Part shown: one piece after another, positions 37,301 through 46,309 of the stretch
Layout: each line of letters opens with the position of its first letter
Position numbering within the stretch: position 1 is the first letter of the stretch
DNA from: Bacteroidota bacterium
Lineage (GTDB): Bacteria > Bacteroidota > Bacteroidia > Sphingobacteriales > Sphingobacteriaceae
NCBI GenBank assembly: GCA_013287375.1
Contig: JABDDX010000007.1
Location: 1-50,609 of the forward strand
Direction of reading: 5' to 3'
Length of the DNA: 50,609 nt
Notes under the pieces: model-generated
What the model saw: only the letters and a program-made list of their open reading frames with translations
Databases searched by the model: none
Told to the model about the DNA's origin: nothing
Translations under genes and position numbers: made by a program

Positions 37301-38193
37301 GAGGGAAGAAAGCTGAAACGGATGAGCAGTTTTATATCCGCGTGAGCGAACGGCTACGCCACAATCAAAAATTACTCACCAGCCGCGATATTGAACAGGC
37401 TATATTAGATCGTTTCCCTGAAATATTGCTGGTTAAATGTATCAGCCCACAGGAATATACAAAAGCATATATAGAAAAACACAGACCTAACCCAAGGGTT
37501 GTATTAATACCGCGCGAACAGGTTAATGGTTTGTTTTTAAGCGATGAGCCTAAGGTTAATCTTTCCATCCGTTACCAGGTGAAAAAGTTTTTAGAAAAAT
37601 CGGTTTCATCCTTTGTGAAAATAGATGTGGAAAACACGGTTTACGAACGCATTAAAGTAGTATGCACAATAAAATTTAAGAGCGATGGCCTAACTGATAC
37701 CGGGATGTATATCCGTAAATTGAATGATGACATCAAGCGTTATTTATGCCCCTGGCTGTATGATGGGGCATCGGTATTTAAAATAGGTACCAGTATATAC
37801 ATAGGCGAGATGCTTAATTATTTAAAAAAACTGCCTTATATAAAATATATTACGGGTTTCTCATTAGTCCATTTTTATTATAACAATGCGCTGGAAGAAG
37901 ATGATAGAAAAGCCAGGATTGTTGACTATGCAAATAATAATGACGCATATATAAAAGGCACACTACCCGAAACTGTATTGATACCCAGCACCACACATTT
38001 AATTACCGTTGAAGATGATGTTAAACATGTAAAAGCAAAAAAATCGGGTATTAGTGAATTGGCTATAATGGATGAGCTTTTGGTAAGCAAATATGATAAA
38101 AGTGAGCTAATACGTGAAAAAGAGGATGAACGTAATCAAGCTAACGCCACGCGAAACCTTTTTGACCTGATAATACCTCATAACTTAGATTAA
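34399..38193 (+). CDS. Baseplate J-like protein (Afp11-like)
   Basis: Large baseplate wedge protein. The 1264-residue product has a long N-terminal region with probable helices, a middle with beta-rich segments, and the baseplate-J/gp47 block at about 960-1090 (FGGKKAETDEQFYIRVSERL, then LTSRDIEQAILDRFPEILLV), where the DEQFYIRVSERLRH segment is diagnostic. The C-terminus ends in a charged stretch (KEDERNQANATRNLFDLI). The size matches Afp11-type proteins of Bacteroidota systems. The fibre-like gene follows 5 bases later. Confidence 0.9.
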   Translation: MYIDQSILNDGITQDERRMEALMPDFIKIDERDIPEMLRFATELSAQFNYYNINNKIEGNWEDFFRSDPNILLINISKFDMSTYTNLFSKYRDELYIAETEQELLNSLKNLFNFVLHVFDLLKALRDRLLIISNSSKMSEELLNIVDSFDDELLKLNKYTQEASNVFGEKLHLNLPAYFIKINTSQLTDESIFTGSSIKERIINALPPIKDIFNEMAKKCNHLLGFTKFYLKNHDPLNQEYAPHLALYIAFLHLYEHLQKKLNLSTKDHLDLYYKRILGLNPNNALPDSVHVVFEKDVVATQVSLMAGEEVVAQIAGQQTPAFFTLNESLLVTGAQIAELKTVYLAEHIQEKTDNGVVKEIQVYNGNYPCSTAANFLKNKLPVQTWPVLGEDQDGLADASKSMDISNIGLMMSSPVLYQIEGRRTITFHIYIEDVSFNKLIAYFVNYAKVTRKEPTAVSHQLLSDAFVIDYTDTLGWVEIPKYTANLNEDEKRLEIEVQINKAEQVIDVYKPEIHGGNFDTTWPLFKFLLKNYAANNAFTFLRTIKIDRISIAADVKGSRAVKLQNNVGALNASSPSQIFGPLPAVGSYIDIKNSNIFNRYTRGFCIRLDWSDLPKEPGGWETYYKAYNNNITNGSFRINISVLTDGKFVPKEDQQQEFSLFETDDSGMGVLSNSTQIKDIDVKRLDFVKKPLLDKEDTVKDKNFAEGAVRLELISPRDGFGQRLYPIIFPEVVLHNAKKSKKLPLPNPPYIALIRSLTVDYLLEHSETLGAGSAKNVDDIDLKVFHIYPFGAKEVYPGKRNSPYSLIPDFDQGNNLYIGLTGIKQGQVLSLLFQLEENNFTNLAKETEPVIWSYLDDNAWVYLTEKDVLVDNTNNFINTGIIKIKLPTDLKTGNTVLSSQLYWIRASAKGNANVKSKIIAIYPQVVVATRVVTNNPNASHIPPGAIKSLKNKITGIQSITQPFQSFGGKKAETDEQFYIRVSERLRHNQKLLTSRDIEQAILDRFPEILLVKCISPQEYTKAYIEKHRPNPRVVLIPREQVNGLFLSDEPKVNLSIRYQVKKFLEKSVSSFVKIDVENTVYERIKVVCTIKFKSDGLTDTGMYIRKLNDDIKRYLCPWLYDGASVFKIGTSIYIGEMLNYLKKLPYIKYITGFSLVHFYYNNALEEDDRKARIVDYANNNDAYIKGTLPETVLIPSTTHLITVEDDVKHVKAKKSGISELAIMDELLVSKYDKSELIREKEDERNQANATRNLFDLIIPHNLD

Positions 38194-38198
38194 GCGAA

Positions 38199-38993
38199 AT
38201 GGGAAATAAAACAATTAAAATTTCGGGCAGGCAAAGATTGCTGGCATATTTCAGGAATGGTAAAATACCAACCGAAGAGCATTATTCTGATCTGATCAAC
38301 TCCATGGTACATAAGGATGACGATGGGTTTTCTAAGGATAAAGAGAATGGTCTTAAGATCTATTCAGACGATTCATCCAACAGTTTGGTTTCATTTTACA
38401 AGGATATTAATTCTATAGATCCATTTTACATAATATCAAAGGATAAAACCGATCCTGATTGTTTAAAACTGCAGCCTTTTGATGACTCAGGAGATGCCAG
38501 GGAGGATGATTCAACAGCGGTCTTTTTTCATACTGATGGTAAAGTAGGTATCGGTAAAACCTGCGACGATCAATATAAAATTGATATTGATGGTTTTGTA
38601 GGTATGCAGGGCCGTATAGGTACATTTAAAAGCGGCAGCGTAGCTGCTGATGGAACCTGGCAACCCATAATACCTAATTTGAAAAATGGACAAGCATTTG
38701 AAGTTGTTGCCCGTGCAGGCAAAAAAGGGACAGGTAAGTTTGCCATTATGCATGCCACAGCATTAAGTGTGTTTGGCCCAAAGGGGGGGAAAATACGACG
38801 AACTAATGCCCATTATGGCTTTTATTGGAACAAACTTAATTTGCGCTGGACAGGTAATTCGAAAAGTTATACCCTCGAAATTAAGTCAAATTCAAATTAT
38901 GGAGATGGTGTTGATATTTATTATACCATTACACGGCTTTGGGACGACCAGCTTTTTTTGAATACCGATTATTATTATAGCGATAAGGTTTAA
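38199..38993 (+). CDS. Putative eCIS tail fibre or receptor-binding protein
   Basis: 264-residue protein of no family I can name firmly. The first 50 residues (RQRLLAYFRNGKIPTEEHYS) look like a helical attachment module. A segment TDGKVGIGKT near residue 113 resembles the G-x-VGIG motif common in phage tail-fibre heads of Bacteroidota, and the C-terminal 140 residues are beta-rich (GTWQPIIPNLKNGQAFEVVA; HYGFYWNKLNLRW). It lies between the two large baseplate proteins with spacers of 5 and 3 bases; in Afp the fibre comes after Afp12. Receptor binding is inference from fold-like features and position. Confidence 0.6.
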   Translation: MGNKTIKISGRQRLLAYFRNGKIPTEEHYSDLINSMVHKDDDGFSKDKENGLKIYSDDSSNSLVSFYKDINSIDPFYIISKDKTDPDCLKLQPFDDSGDAREDDSTAVFFHTDGKVGIGKTCDDQYKIDIDGFVGMQGRIGTFKSGSVAADGTWQPIIPNLKNGQAFEVVARAGKKGTGKFAIMHATALSVFGPKGGKIRRTNAHYGFYWNKLNLRWTGNSKSYTLEIKSNSNYGDGVDIYYTITRLWDDQLFLNTDYYYSDKV

Positions 38994-38996
38994 CAG

Positions 38997-41900
38997 ATGA
39001 TTGATGCCATTTTTAATGATAATAAGGATCAGAACATTCCTCTTAACTTCGAATCACTCAGAAGCCATGGGATTGAACTTATCCAAAAAATGGCCGGTAA
39101 TATCTGGACCGATTTTAACCTTCATGATCCGGGTGTAACCATCTTAGAGCAATTATGCTATGCGATAACCGATCTGGCTTACCAAACCGATTTTGATATA
39201 ACCGATCTTTTATCAGATAAAGACGGCAACATTAATTACAAATCCAATTCTTTTTTCCCTAAACAACATATACTCACCAGTAACCCGGTAACTATAACAG
39301 ATTACCGAAAGGCTATTATTGATGAAGTTAGTGAGATAGATAATATATGGTTTACACCAGTAACATCGGCTACCGGTGCCAACACCATGCAGGGCCTGTA
39401 CAAAATAATGGTACAGGTAAAAATCGCATTTGCAAAAGAATGGCTTGCAGGCATACAGAACGAAGAATTTATCAAAGATAAAATTCGTAGCGCTTACAAC
39501 TCCAAGCGTAATTTATGCGAAGATATTTTTGATGAAATTATTATACTTAAACCGGTAGAGGTAGCTATACAGGCAGATATACAGATTGAGCCGGGCCAGG
39601 TGCCAGAAAATGTACTTACCCAAATATATCTGGCTTTGAGGGACGCGGTAAACCGGCCGGTAAAATATCTTACCGAAATGGAGATGCTGAAAAAAGGTTA
39701 TACAATCGATCAGATGTATTGCGGTCCGCTACTAAAAAATGGCCTGATCCCAGATTCAGAGTTAAAAGACAAACAGCAAAATATTGAGGCTGTTAATATT
39801 ATTCAAAGCATTACCAACGTCCCAGGTGTGGTTTTGGTTAAAAAATTATCAATAGCCCGAAACGCTGACGGCGAACCATCAAAGATGCTGGTGCTTGATG
39901 ATTCGGAATACGCCTTTTTGGATATTGAAGCTGTCTCCGCATTAAATATTAATTTATTTATCGATAAATACCGTGTTCCGCCCATCCGGAAAACAATGTT
40001 TGCCGATTTGTTGCAAAACGTTATTGAAAATTCATACCGCGATTATGTAAAATCATTTTACAGATCAGGCAGTCAGCTTACGGGTACTTATCATGATAAC
40101 TCCGCATACTATTCAATCCAAAATTATTTCCCTTTAGTTTATGGTATTGGCGAAGAAGGGTTACTGAAATCTGCAACTGATGAGCGTAAGGCGCAGGCCA
40201 AACAATTAAAAGCCTACCTGATGCTATTTGAACAGGTATTGGCTAATTACCTTGCTCAACTAAATCATTTGGATGCATTTTTTTCAAACGATGTATCCAT
40301 GCTTGATAACAAAACCTATTTCGCTAACCCTTTGTATAATGTACCGGGCGGCCAAGATATTATCGGCGCATATACAGCAGGCAATTATGCTGATGACGAT
40401 GCGGGATGGGAGAAATTTAAAAACGATATATCAAATGGCTATATAGCTGCATTAAACAGTTCGATAGAGTCTGATGTTTCTTTTGATACCCGCAAAAACC
40501 AAATGCTTGATCATTTGCTGGCCCGGTTTAACGAAGTAACCATTACTTACCCGATTAAACTATACAACCTATTGTATCGGAGTAATCAAAAGAAACATCG
40601 TGTTTCGCCAGAGATTAAGTGGAAGTCCTCTATTTTAAAAGACTTTAGCAAGCTAAATTATAACAGGGCACGCGCCTTTAATTATTTAAAGGCCGACGAC
40701 AGTGATTATAATTTTGAAGCGAAAATGCGTAAACTGCTATATATCGTCAATAATAAAGACAGGCAGCTAACCGCTGTTTTTGATCCGGCTAAAGTAACAT
40801 TAGAAAACGCCGGTAAAAAGAAGCAGACGAGCGGTGACAGCGCGTATGGTGTTAACGATGTTAACGACGAAACAGATTGGAGCCCCGAGTTTCAGAATAT
40901 TATCCTGAGTAAAAAGGATGTGAACGATTTGATAGAAAATAACCTACTGGCTGGTGCCGAGAGCAGGCATAAGAAAGCCTTCGTTTTCAGAAGTCAGGAT
41001 ATATCTGTACTTAAATACGCCATTAACATCAATAATTATCGCGTAGGCCCCGACCCTTACCAGGATGGCGATAACCTGGTGCTTTATAAATCCCCGGCAG
41101 ACGTGTATTGGAGCATCATCAGCAGATATTCAAATAAAAAGGAACCAGCCGTAATCACCCTCAAAAAACTGGTTAACAATTTAATCAAAATGAGTACCAG
41201 CTCAGAAGGATTTTATTTGGTAGAACACATTCTGCTTAGGCCGGATTTAAATTCTAAAGCCTATGGGTTTAAGTTATACAAGGATGAACATCATATTATT
41301 TTCGAGCATGCCCAATTGCTTACCTTTTATGAACGTGAGGATGCTATTACCAAACTGTTGAATTTCAAACCAGGTGAAGAGTTTTACCTCGCCCAGCAAA
41401 ATATTGACATGGCCATAGCCAATGCGCAAATTCACAACAAAAAATGGACTGATCGTGTCGACCAGTTTGTGCATCGGGCAGATCAACAGTTAAAGCAGGC
41501 TACGAATATTTTTAACATGTCAATAACGCTGGCCGATAAGGCAACAGCTCAAAAGCTAGCAACGGCAAACCAAAACAAATCTATTGCCGAGCAAAACAAA
41601 ATAATTGCTACAACCAATAAGGATATTGCCGATCAGTTTTTGACAATCACCAATAAAAGTAAAAATGTACCAGGAGTTATCTTATCGCATACTGATAAAT
41701 CCAATCTTGAAAAAGAGGTACAAAAGCTAATTGCTAAATATTATGCTGATGTTGAAAAGCTGCTTAAACAAGCCACGCTACAGGAACAGGCTGCAAAAAG
41801 CCAGGCAGAGGATGTAAACAATATTATATTGAGCCAATTAGCAGGTGCCGGTAAACTCATTTCTTCGGGTAATACTTATAATGATTTGGATGCTTTATTT

Positions 41901-42260
41901 AATAATATTAAGGCCTACGGCGATCAATCGTACCCGAGGTTAAAAATGCTTGTTAATGTAAAGGAAAATAAACTTATCAATGAAGACTTTTTTAGTTTTA
42001 ACATGAGTGTGGTTTTACCGGATTGGCCCGCCCGTTTTCAAAATTTAAGCTTCCGGTCGTGCCTTGAAGGCTTGTTTAAATATCATGCGCCAGCACATCT
42101 TAAACTTCATATCCAATGGTTCAATATAAATAAAATGATAAAATTTGAACCGATTTTTTTAAAATGGAAACAAAGCCTTGCTACCAATAGAAACAGTAAT
42201 GACGCTTTCGAAATAATATCGCTTTTAAATGATCGGTCTGATAGCAGCCATCCTCATTAA
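38997..42260 (+). CDS. Second large baseplate protein (Afp12-like)
   Basis: Baseplate protein of 1087 residues. The N-terminal segment NIWTDFNLHDPGVTILEQLC (about 37-56) is the recognisable Afp12-type signature. The central part is mixed. About residues 821-943 form a long Ala/Gln/Lys-rich probable coiled coil (KATAQKLATANQNKSIAEQN; DVEKLLKQATLQEQAAKSQA) that looks like an insertion; a conserved-looking C-terminus resumes after it (FRSCLEGLFKYHAPAHLKLH). It has no signal peptide. The tape-measure gene starts 14 bases later. Confidence 0.85.
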   Translation: MIDAIFNDNKDQNIPLNFESLRSHGIELIQKMAGNIWTDFNLHDPGVTILEQLCYAITDLAYQTDFDITDLLSDKDGNINYKSNSFFPKQHILTSNPVTITDYRKAIIDEVSEIDNIWFTPVTSATGANTMQGLYKIMVQVKIAFAKEWLAGIQNEEFIKDKIRSAYNSKRNLCEDIFDEIIILKPVEVAIQADIQIEPGQVPENVLTQIYLALRDAVNRPVKYLTEMEMLKKGYTIDQMYCGPLLKNGLIPDSELKDKQQNIEAVNIIQSITNVPGVVLVKKLSIARNADGEPSKMLVLDDSEYAFLDIEAVSALNINLFIDKYRVPPIRKTMFADLLQNVIENSYRDYVKSFYRSGSQLTGTYHDNSAYYSIQNYFPLVYGIGEEGLLKSATDERKAQAKQLKAYLMLFEQVLANYLAQLNHLDAFFSNDVSMLDNKTYFANPLYNVPGGQDIIGAYTAGNYADDDAGWEKFKNDISNGYIAALNSSIESDVSFDTRKNQMLDHLLARFNEVTITYPIKLYNLLYRSNQKKHRVSPEIKWKSSILKDFSKLNYNRARAFNYLKADDSDYNFEAKMRKLLYIVNNKDRQLTAVFDPAKVTLENAGKKKQTSGDSAYGVNDVNDETDWSPEFQNIILSKKDVNDLIENNLLAGAESRHKKAFVFRSQDISVLKYAININNYRVGPDPYQDGDNLVLYKSPADVYWSIISRYSNKKEPAVITLKKLVNNLIKMSTSSEGFYLVEHILLRPDLNSKAYGFKLYKDEHHIIFEHAQLLTFYEREDAITKLLNFKPGEEFYLAQQNIDMAIANAQIHNKKWTDRVDQFVHRADQQLKQATNIFNMSITLADKATAQKLATANQNKSIAEQNKIIATTNKDIADQFLTITNKSKNVPGVILSHTDKSNLEKEVQKLIAKYYADVEKLLKQATLQEQAAKSQAEDVNNIILSQLAGAGKLISSGNTYNDLDALFNNIKAYGDQSYPRLKMLVNVKENKLINEDFFSFNMSVVLPDWPARFQNLSFRSCLEGLFKYHAPAHLKLHIQWFNINKMIKFEPIFLKWKQSLATNRNSNDAFEIISLLNDRSDSSHPH

Positions 42261-42274
42261 TTATTTAATTTGAT

Positions 42275-45200
42275 ATGCAGCATCATATAGTTCAGTACCA
42301 GGTGTTTGATGTGGCTTTTACAAATGCCGGCAGATCATATGAGCTTCAAAATAAAATAACCGATATTTTTAATAATCAGTTAATGGATGGCATGGAGCAA
42401 CTTTTTAGTCGCCTTGTTGCCGCTGATACCTTACTTACTTTAGGCGATGTAAACATTGATATAGGGAACATACCCTACAATTTGATAGAGTATGATCTTG
42501 TTGACCGCATATTGGATGAACTTGAACATGAAATTAACTACAGGCTTGCTTTAATACCTTCAAAAAACGGAGATGAAAATAGCGGGCAACAATTAAAAAA
42601 GATTGAATCGGGTTACACAGATTTACTTGAATATTTTTTGCTTACCGGCGCAATTCCCTGGTGGGCAACCGGTGAGCTATTAAACGATCCGATAACTATT
42701 ATGGAACATCTTATAGCTAAAGATGCCACCATACTAAAACAATTGATTATAAAAGTAGGCCAACACAATTATGTGCGGCAACGACTGGTTTATCAATTTT
42801 CTGAACAAGTGATTCGTAATATTATCACTATTCTAGAACCTGGACAAGCTGCATTTATATTCGATTACCATACATCGGTAGTTTATACCCATCGGCAGGA
42901 AAAATTAATTGAAGGTATCACCAATACCGAGTTTGATAAGGCATTGTGGCTATTCATTTTAACCTACATTTTGGTCGATCGCGGCTCGATTTTTAATCAA
43001 AAGATATTTGTAAAATCGACACTTGGGCAAATGGCCCACCATTATAACCTTAGTTATCCCCAAATATTGGCTTTATTGTCAAAAGCGCTGGCGTTACACA
43101 ATTTAACTGATGTACAAAACAGTAATCTTGCCCTAATTATTAGCGATCTGTCGGTTGATGAGTTTGATGATAGGAGAGGTCCTGCATTAAACATTACAAA
43201 GACAGGCACGGCCGCGGAAAAGATTGTTCTGCAAAATATCGAACTGATCAGATACTACCTTGTTTTTGGCAGCCTGCCCTGGTGGTCCGAACCTTATTCC
43301 GAAAGTAATTTGGTTAATATACTACTGGATTTGATTAAGGTAGTCCCCAAAGCCTTTTCAAAACTGATTAAAGCTGTTGGCCAAAATGAGGAGGTACGCA
43401 AAAGAATAACGACCGTATTTGATGACGAGGTGATCACTGTAATAGTAAGACTACTCGAACCTGCCGACGCTACTTTTATTATTAATTACGTTGCCGAAGT
43501 GCAGGTTATCCACACAAAAAAACCTGTTGTTTATACCGATGGCAAATATTTTAAGAAGGCTGTCTGGAAATTCATATTTGATTTTTTATTGATAGAAAGG
43601 GGCTCGGTATTTAATGAGCGGATGTTTTTAGAGAGTAACATCCGTAAACTGGCTAATAGCTATAATGTACAATATGCCGAGATGCTGCTATACCTTGTGC
43701 AAAGCATCGGGCAGGTACATCAGGCCAGTATTGAGCAAGCTCCATTGTTTCAATTGCTTGCGAGTTTACTTAATGATCTTAATCAGCACACAACTAATTT
43801 TGTAGAGTCAAAAAATAACATTGGATTAAGTACCTATACCGATACATCCCGCACCGTTGTATTAAAAGATGTATTGCTGCACTGGCTTACATACGGCAGC
43901 ATACCCTGGTGGGGTAGCAAATATTTTGAACAAGGGCCGGTAGCAATGTTTCAAGCTTTGTTTACAACTGCCCCTGCCGAAGCATTCTTATTATTGAAGT
44001 ACGCCGGTACTATACCCAATATTCGTAAACGTGTAATTTATCAAATCCCGGAACAATTAATTATTAACCTGTTGGATAAACAGCCTGGTGGCGAGAGTGC
44101 GGTTAAACTCTATCAATATTTATTGCAGGCTTTTAGCAAAGTCAATGGCAATCATGATTTGTCCGGTTCATCCAACGTATTATTACTCATCTTTTGGGAG
44201 GTGTACATTGCCGGAGAATACAAAAAGTTTGATACTGTTTCCTTTATTAAAAAAGGTATTTACGGTTTAATAAAACAACAAAATATTGATCAAAAAGATG
44301 TTGATCAGAAAGAAATTGATCAGGGTGATATTCATTATCAAACTATTATTGAAGCACTCAAAAATGTATTCAGAGCGGCTAACGAAACAACTTATTTAAA
44401 AAATCTGGATGCAATTGCAATAACTGAGCGTGCAGATGTCAATTTAATATTAGAAGAATCATTTAACACAACTGTAGATGTTCGGCAATCTCTGATACGT
44501 TACCTCTCAGTCAAGGCTCCAAGTCAACAGGCTATTATTGACGAAGTGTTGCTTATCCTGAAATACTTCTTACACAATAATAAGCAGCTCCCGCAACAAT
44601 TTAAAGGTACTAACCCGGCCTACGTTAAGGCGGTTATTGAGCAGTTGCTGCAATTATTAAAAAAATCGGATATCAAAGCGTATAAACAGCTGCTATTAAA
44701 CAATAAAGAGTTTAAAATATATGTAAAGGATAATGCTGATACCGCAATACTGATTAACGGTAGTGTTGAACAATTAATAAGCGATTATTTACTCCTCGAT
44801 TATCAACCCCAAAAAGAAGATATATTAAACGAGGCATTAAGTATACTGGAATATTTTTTAACTACAGGCAAGCTGCCCGAGCCATTTGCAGGCGCCAATA
44901 TACCGCAGATATTAAAACAATTATTGCTGCTACTTAACTATGGGCGACCAGCAACGCTTAACAATATTTTACAGCGCGATGGATATCTTATTGATGCTCG
45001 TATGCTATTGCATAATCTATTCGACACAACTGCAAATACTGCCGAAAGTAATGTTAGCCGTACCCTGAAAGAATATCTCGAAAGGGATATCATCAAATAT
45101 ATAGACCAGCAGCCCGGTTTTGTTTTTAATGGTGACGAAACGATTGCTGTTATACTTGATCGATATATTAAACAATCTCAGGGTCAGCATAATTTAATTA

Positions 45201-46309
45201 TGCCGCTATTAAAAAATCAGGCTACAGCCCGGTACATAGCACGGCACTATAATGATGCACAAGTGAGCAGTTTACTAAACAATAGCATAACTTTAATTGG
45301 TGGTTCAGAAAACTTAATTTGGATAAACGATTTGCAATTGTTTATCGCCAATAACATCACCGATACCTTGCAACGTGAACGATTGGTTACTTTATTGCGC
45401 GAGTTTAACCTGCTTATATTGGGCAGGCATATCACTATAAATTCTTTTTCAGTTTATTTAAAACAGCTTCTTAACTTTATTTCATCTGCCAATTATTCGC
45501 TTTTTACTGCTTTATCTAATGTAATGCTTAAGGCTGTATCAACTCCCGGTTTATCGCCCGTGTTTACATCAAAACTATCGGTAGTTTTAACTGAGATGCG
45601 GATTTATAATGATAGTTATAAAACAGAGCAGCGTATAAAACAGCAATTAGTTAAAGCCGATGACATCGCCATACAAAACGCCCTAGGTATAAATGCAGAT
45701 AAAAAAGGGATTGAGGCCAAACAACTTAAAGAAGAAATTAAACAAAATATACAGATAACAGAAGATATAATGAAAGATGAAAATAAGCAGTTATTAGTTA
45801 ATTCTAAGGATACCATTTACATTAATAATGCAGGCCTGGTTTTATTAAACCCTTTTTTAGCCACGTATTTTGTACGCCTGGATATGATGGTAGGTGGTAA
45901 GTTCATTAACGCTGATGCGCAATTACGTGCAGTGCATTTACTTCAATACCTTGTTAACGGCAAAAGCAACAATCCCGAGCATTTTTTAGTTTTAAATAAA
46001 GTATTTTGCAATGTGCCGGTTGAAGAGCCTGTTCCCGCAGAAATAACCCTTACAGATAGAGAGAAAGAAACATCTGAACAATTATTAAGAGCAGTAATAG
46101 GTAATTGGGATAAGTTAAAAAATACAAGTATCGAAGGTTTACAGGAGTCGTTTTTGCAACGCGATGGCGCGCTTGTTTTTAAAGATGATGCCTGGCACCT
46201 GAAAGTTGAGCAGCGTGGCTATGATGTACTGCTGCAAACACTCCCCTGGACAATCGGGATGATAAAAACACCATGGATGGACAATTTTTTATATGTTGAA
46301 TGGACATAA
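42275..46309 (+). CDS. Contractile injection system tape-measure protein (Afp14-like, CIS_TMP)
   Basis: Sets tail length and fills the tube lumen before firing. The 1344-residue product starts MQHHIVQYQVFDVAFTNAGR, typical of the CIS_TMP family. It contains a repeated module with an IPWW/LPWW signature: LTGAIPWW near residue 122, FGSLPWW near 330 and TYGSIPWW near 538, a regular spacing of about 208 residues. Two weaker copies lacking WW follow near 765 and 860. Other shared parts are IIKVGQHNYVRQRLVYQ and VRKRITTVFDDEVITVIVRL. A small DQK-type micro-repeat lies near residues 670-685. Its last 10 bases overlap the ATPase gene. Confidence 0.9.
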   Translation: MQHHIVQYQVFDVAFTNAGRSYELQNKITDIFNNQLMDGMEQLFSRLVAADTLLTLGDVNIDIGNIPYNLIEYDLVDRILDELEHEINYRLALIPSKNGDENSGQQLKKIESGYTDLLEYFLLTGAIPWWATGELLNDPITIMEHLIAKDATILKQLIIKVGQHNYVRQRLVYQFSEQVIRNIITILEPGQAAFIFDYHTSVVYTHRQEKLIEGITNTEFDKALWLFILTYILVDRGSIFNQKIFVKSTLGQMAHHYNLSYPQILALLSKALALHNLTDVQNSNLALIISDLSVDEFDDRRGPALNITKTGTAAEKIVLQNIELIRYYLVFGSLPWWSEPYSESNLVNILLDLIKVVPKAFSKLIKAVGQNEEVRKRITTVFDDEVITVIVRLLEPADATFIINYVAEVQVIHTKKPVVYTDGKYFKKAVWKFIFDFLLIERGSVFNERMFLESNIRKLANSYNVQYAEMLLYLVQSIGQVHQASIEQAPLFQLLASLLNDLNQHTTNFVESKNNIGLSTYTDTSRTVVLKDVLLHWLTYGSIPWWGSKYFEQGPVAMFQALFTTAPAEAFLLLKYAGTIPNIRKRVIYQIPEQLIINLLDKQPGGESAVKLYQYLLQAFSKVNGNHDLSGSSNVLLLIFWEVYIAGEYKKFDTVSFIKKGIYGLIKQQNIDQKDVDQKEIDQGDIHYQTIIEALKNVFRAANETTYLKNLDAIAITERADVNLILEESFNTTVDVRQSLIRYLSVKAPSQQAIIDEVLLILKYFLHNNKQLPQQFKGTNPAYVKAVIEQLLQLLKKSDIKAYKQLLLNNKEFKIYVKDNADTAILINGSVEQLISDYLLLDYQPQKEDILNEALSILEYFLTTGKLPEPFAGANIPQILKQLLLLLNYGRPATLNNILQRDGYLIDARMLLHNLFDTTANTAESNVSRTLKEYLERDIIKYIDQQPGFVFNGDETIAVILDRYIKQSQGQHNLIMPLLKNQATARYIARHYNDAQVSSLLNNSITLIGGSENLIWINDLQLFIANNITDTLQRERLVTLLREFNLLILGRHITINSFSVYLKQLLNFISSANYSLFTALSNVMLKAVSTPGLSPVFTSKLSVVLTEMRIYNDSYKTEQRIKQQLVKADDIAIQNALGINADKKGIEAKQLKEEIKQNIQITEDIMKDENKQLLVNSKDTIYINNAGLVLLNPFLATYFVRLDMMVGGKFINADAQLRAVHLLQYLVNGKSNNPEHFLVLNKVFCNVPVEEPVPAEITLTDREKETSEQLLRAVIGNWDKLKNTSIEGLQESFLQRDGALVFKDDAWHLKVEQRGYDVLLQTLPWTIGMIKTPWMDNFLYVEWT

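Noticed and set aside
44284..44325. Short GATCA-type repeat inside the tape-measure gene as a separate element
   Set aside because: It is an in-frame micro-repeat encoding IDQKDVDQKEIDQ within the protein, best described as part of that gene.
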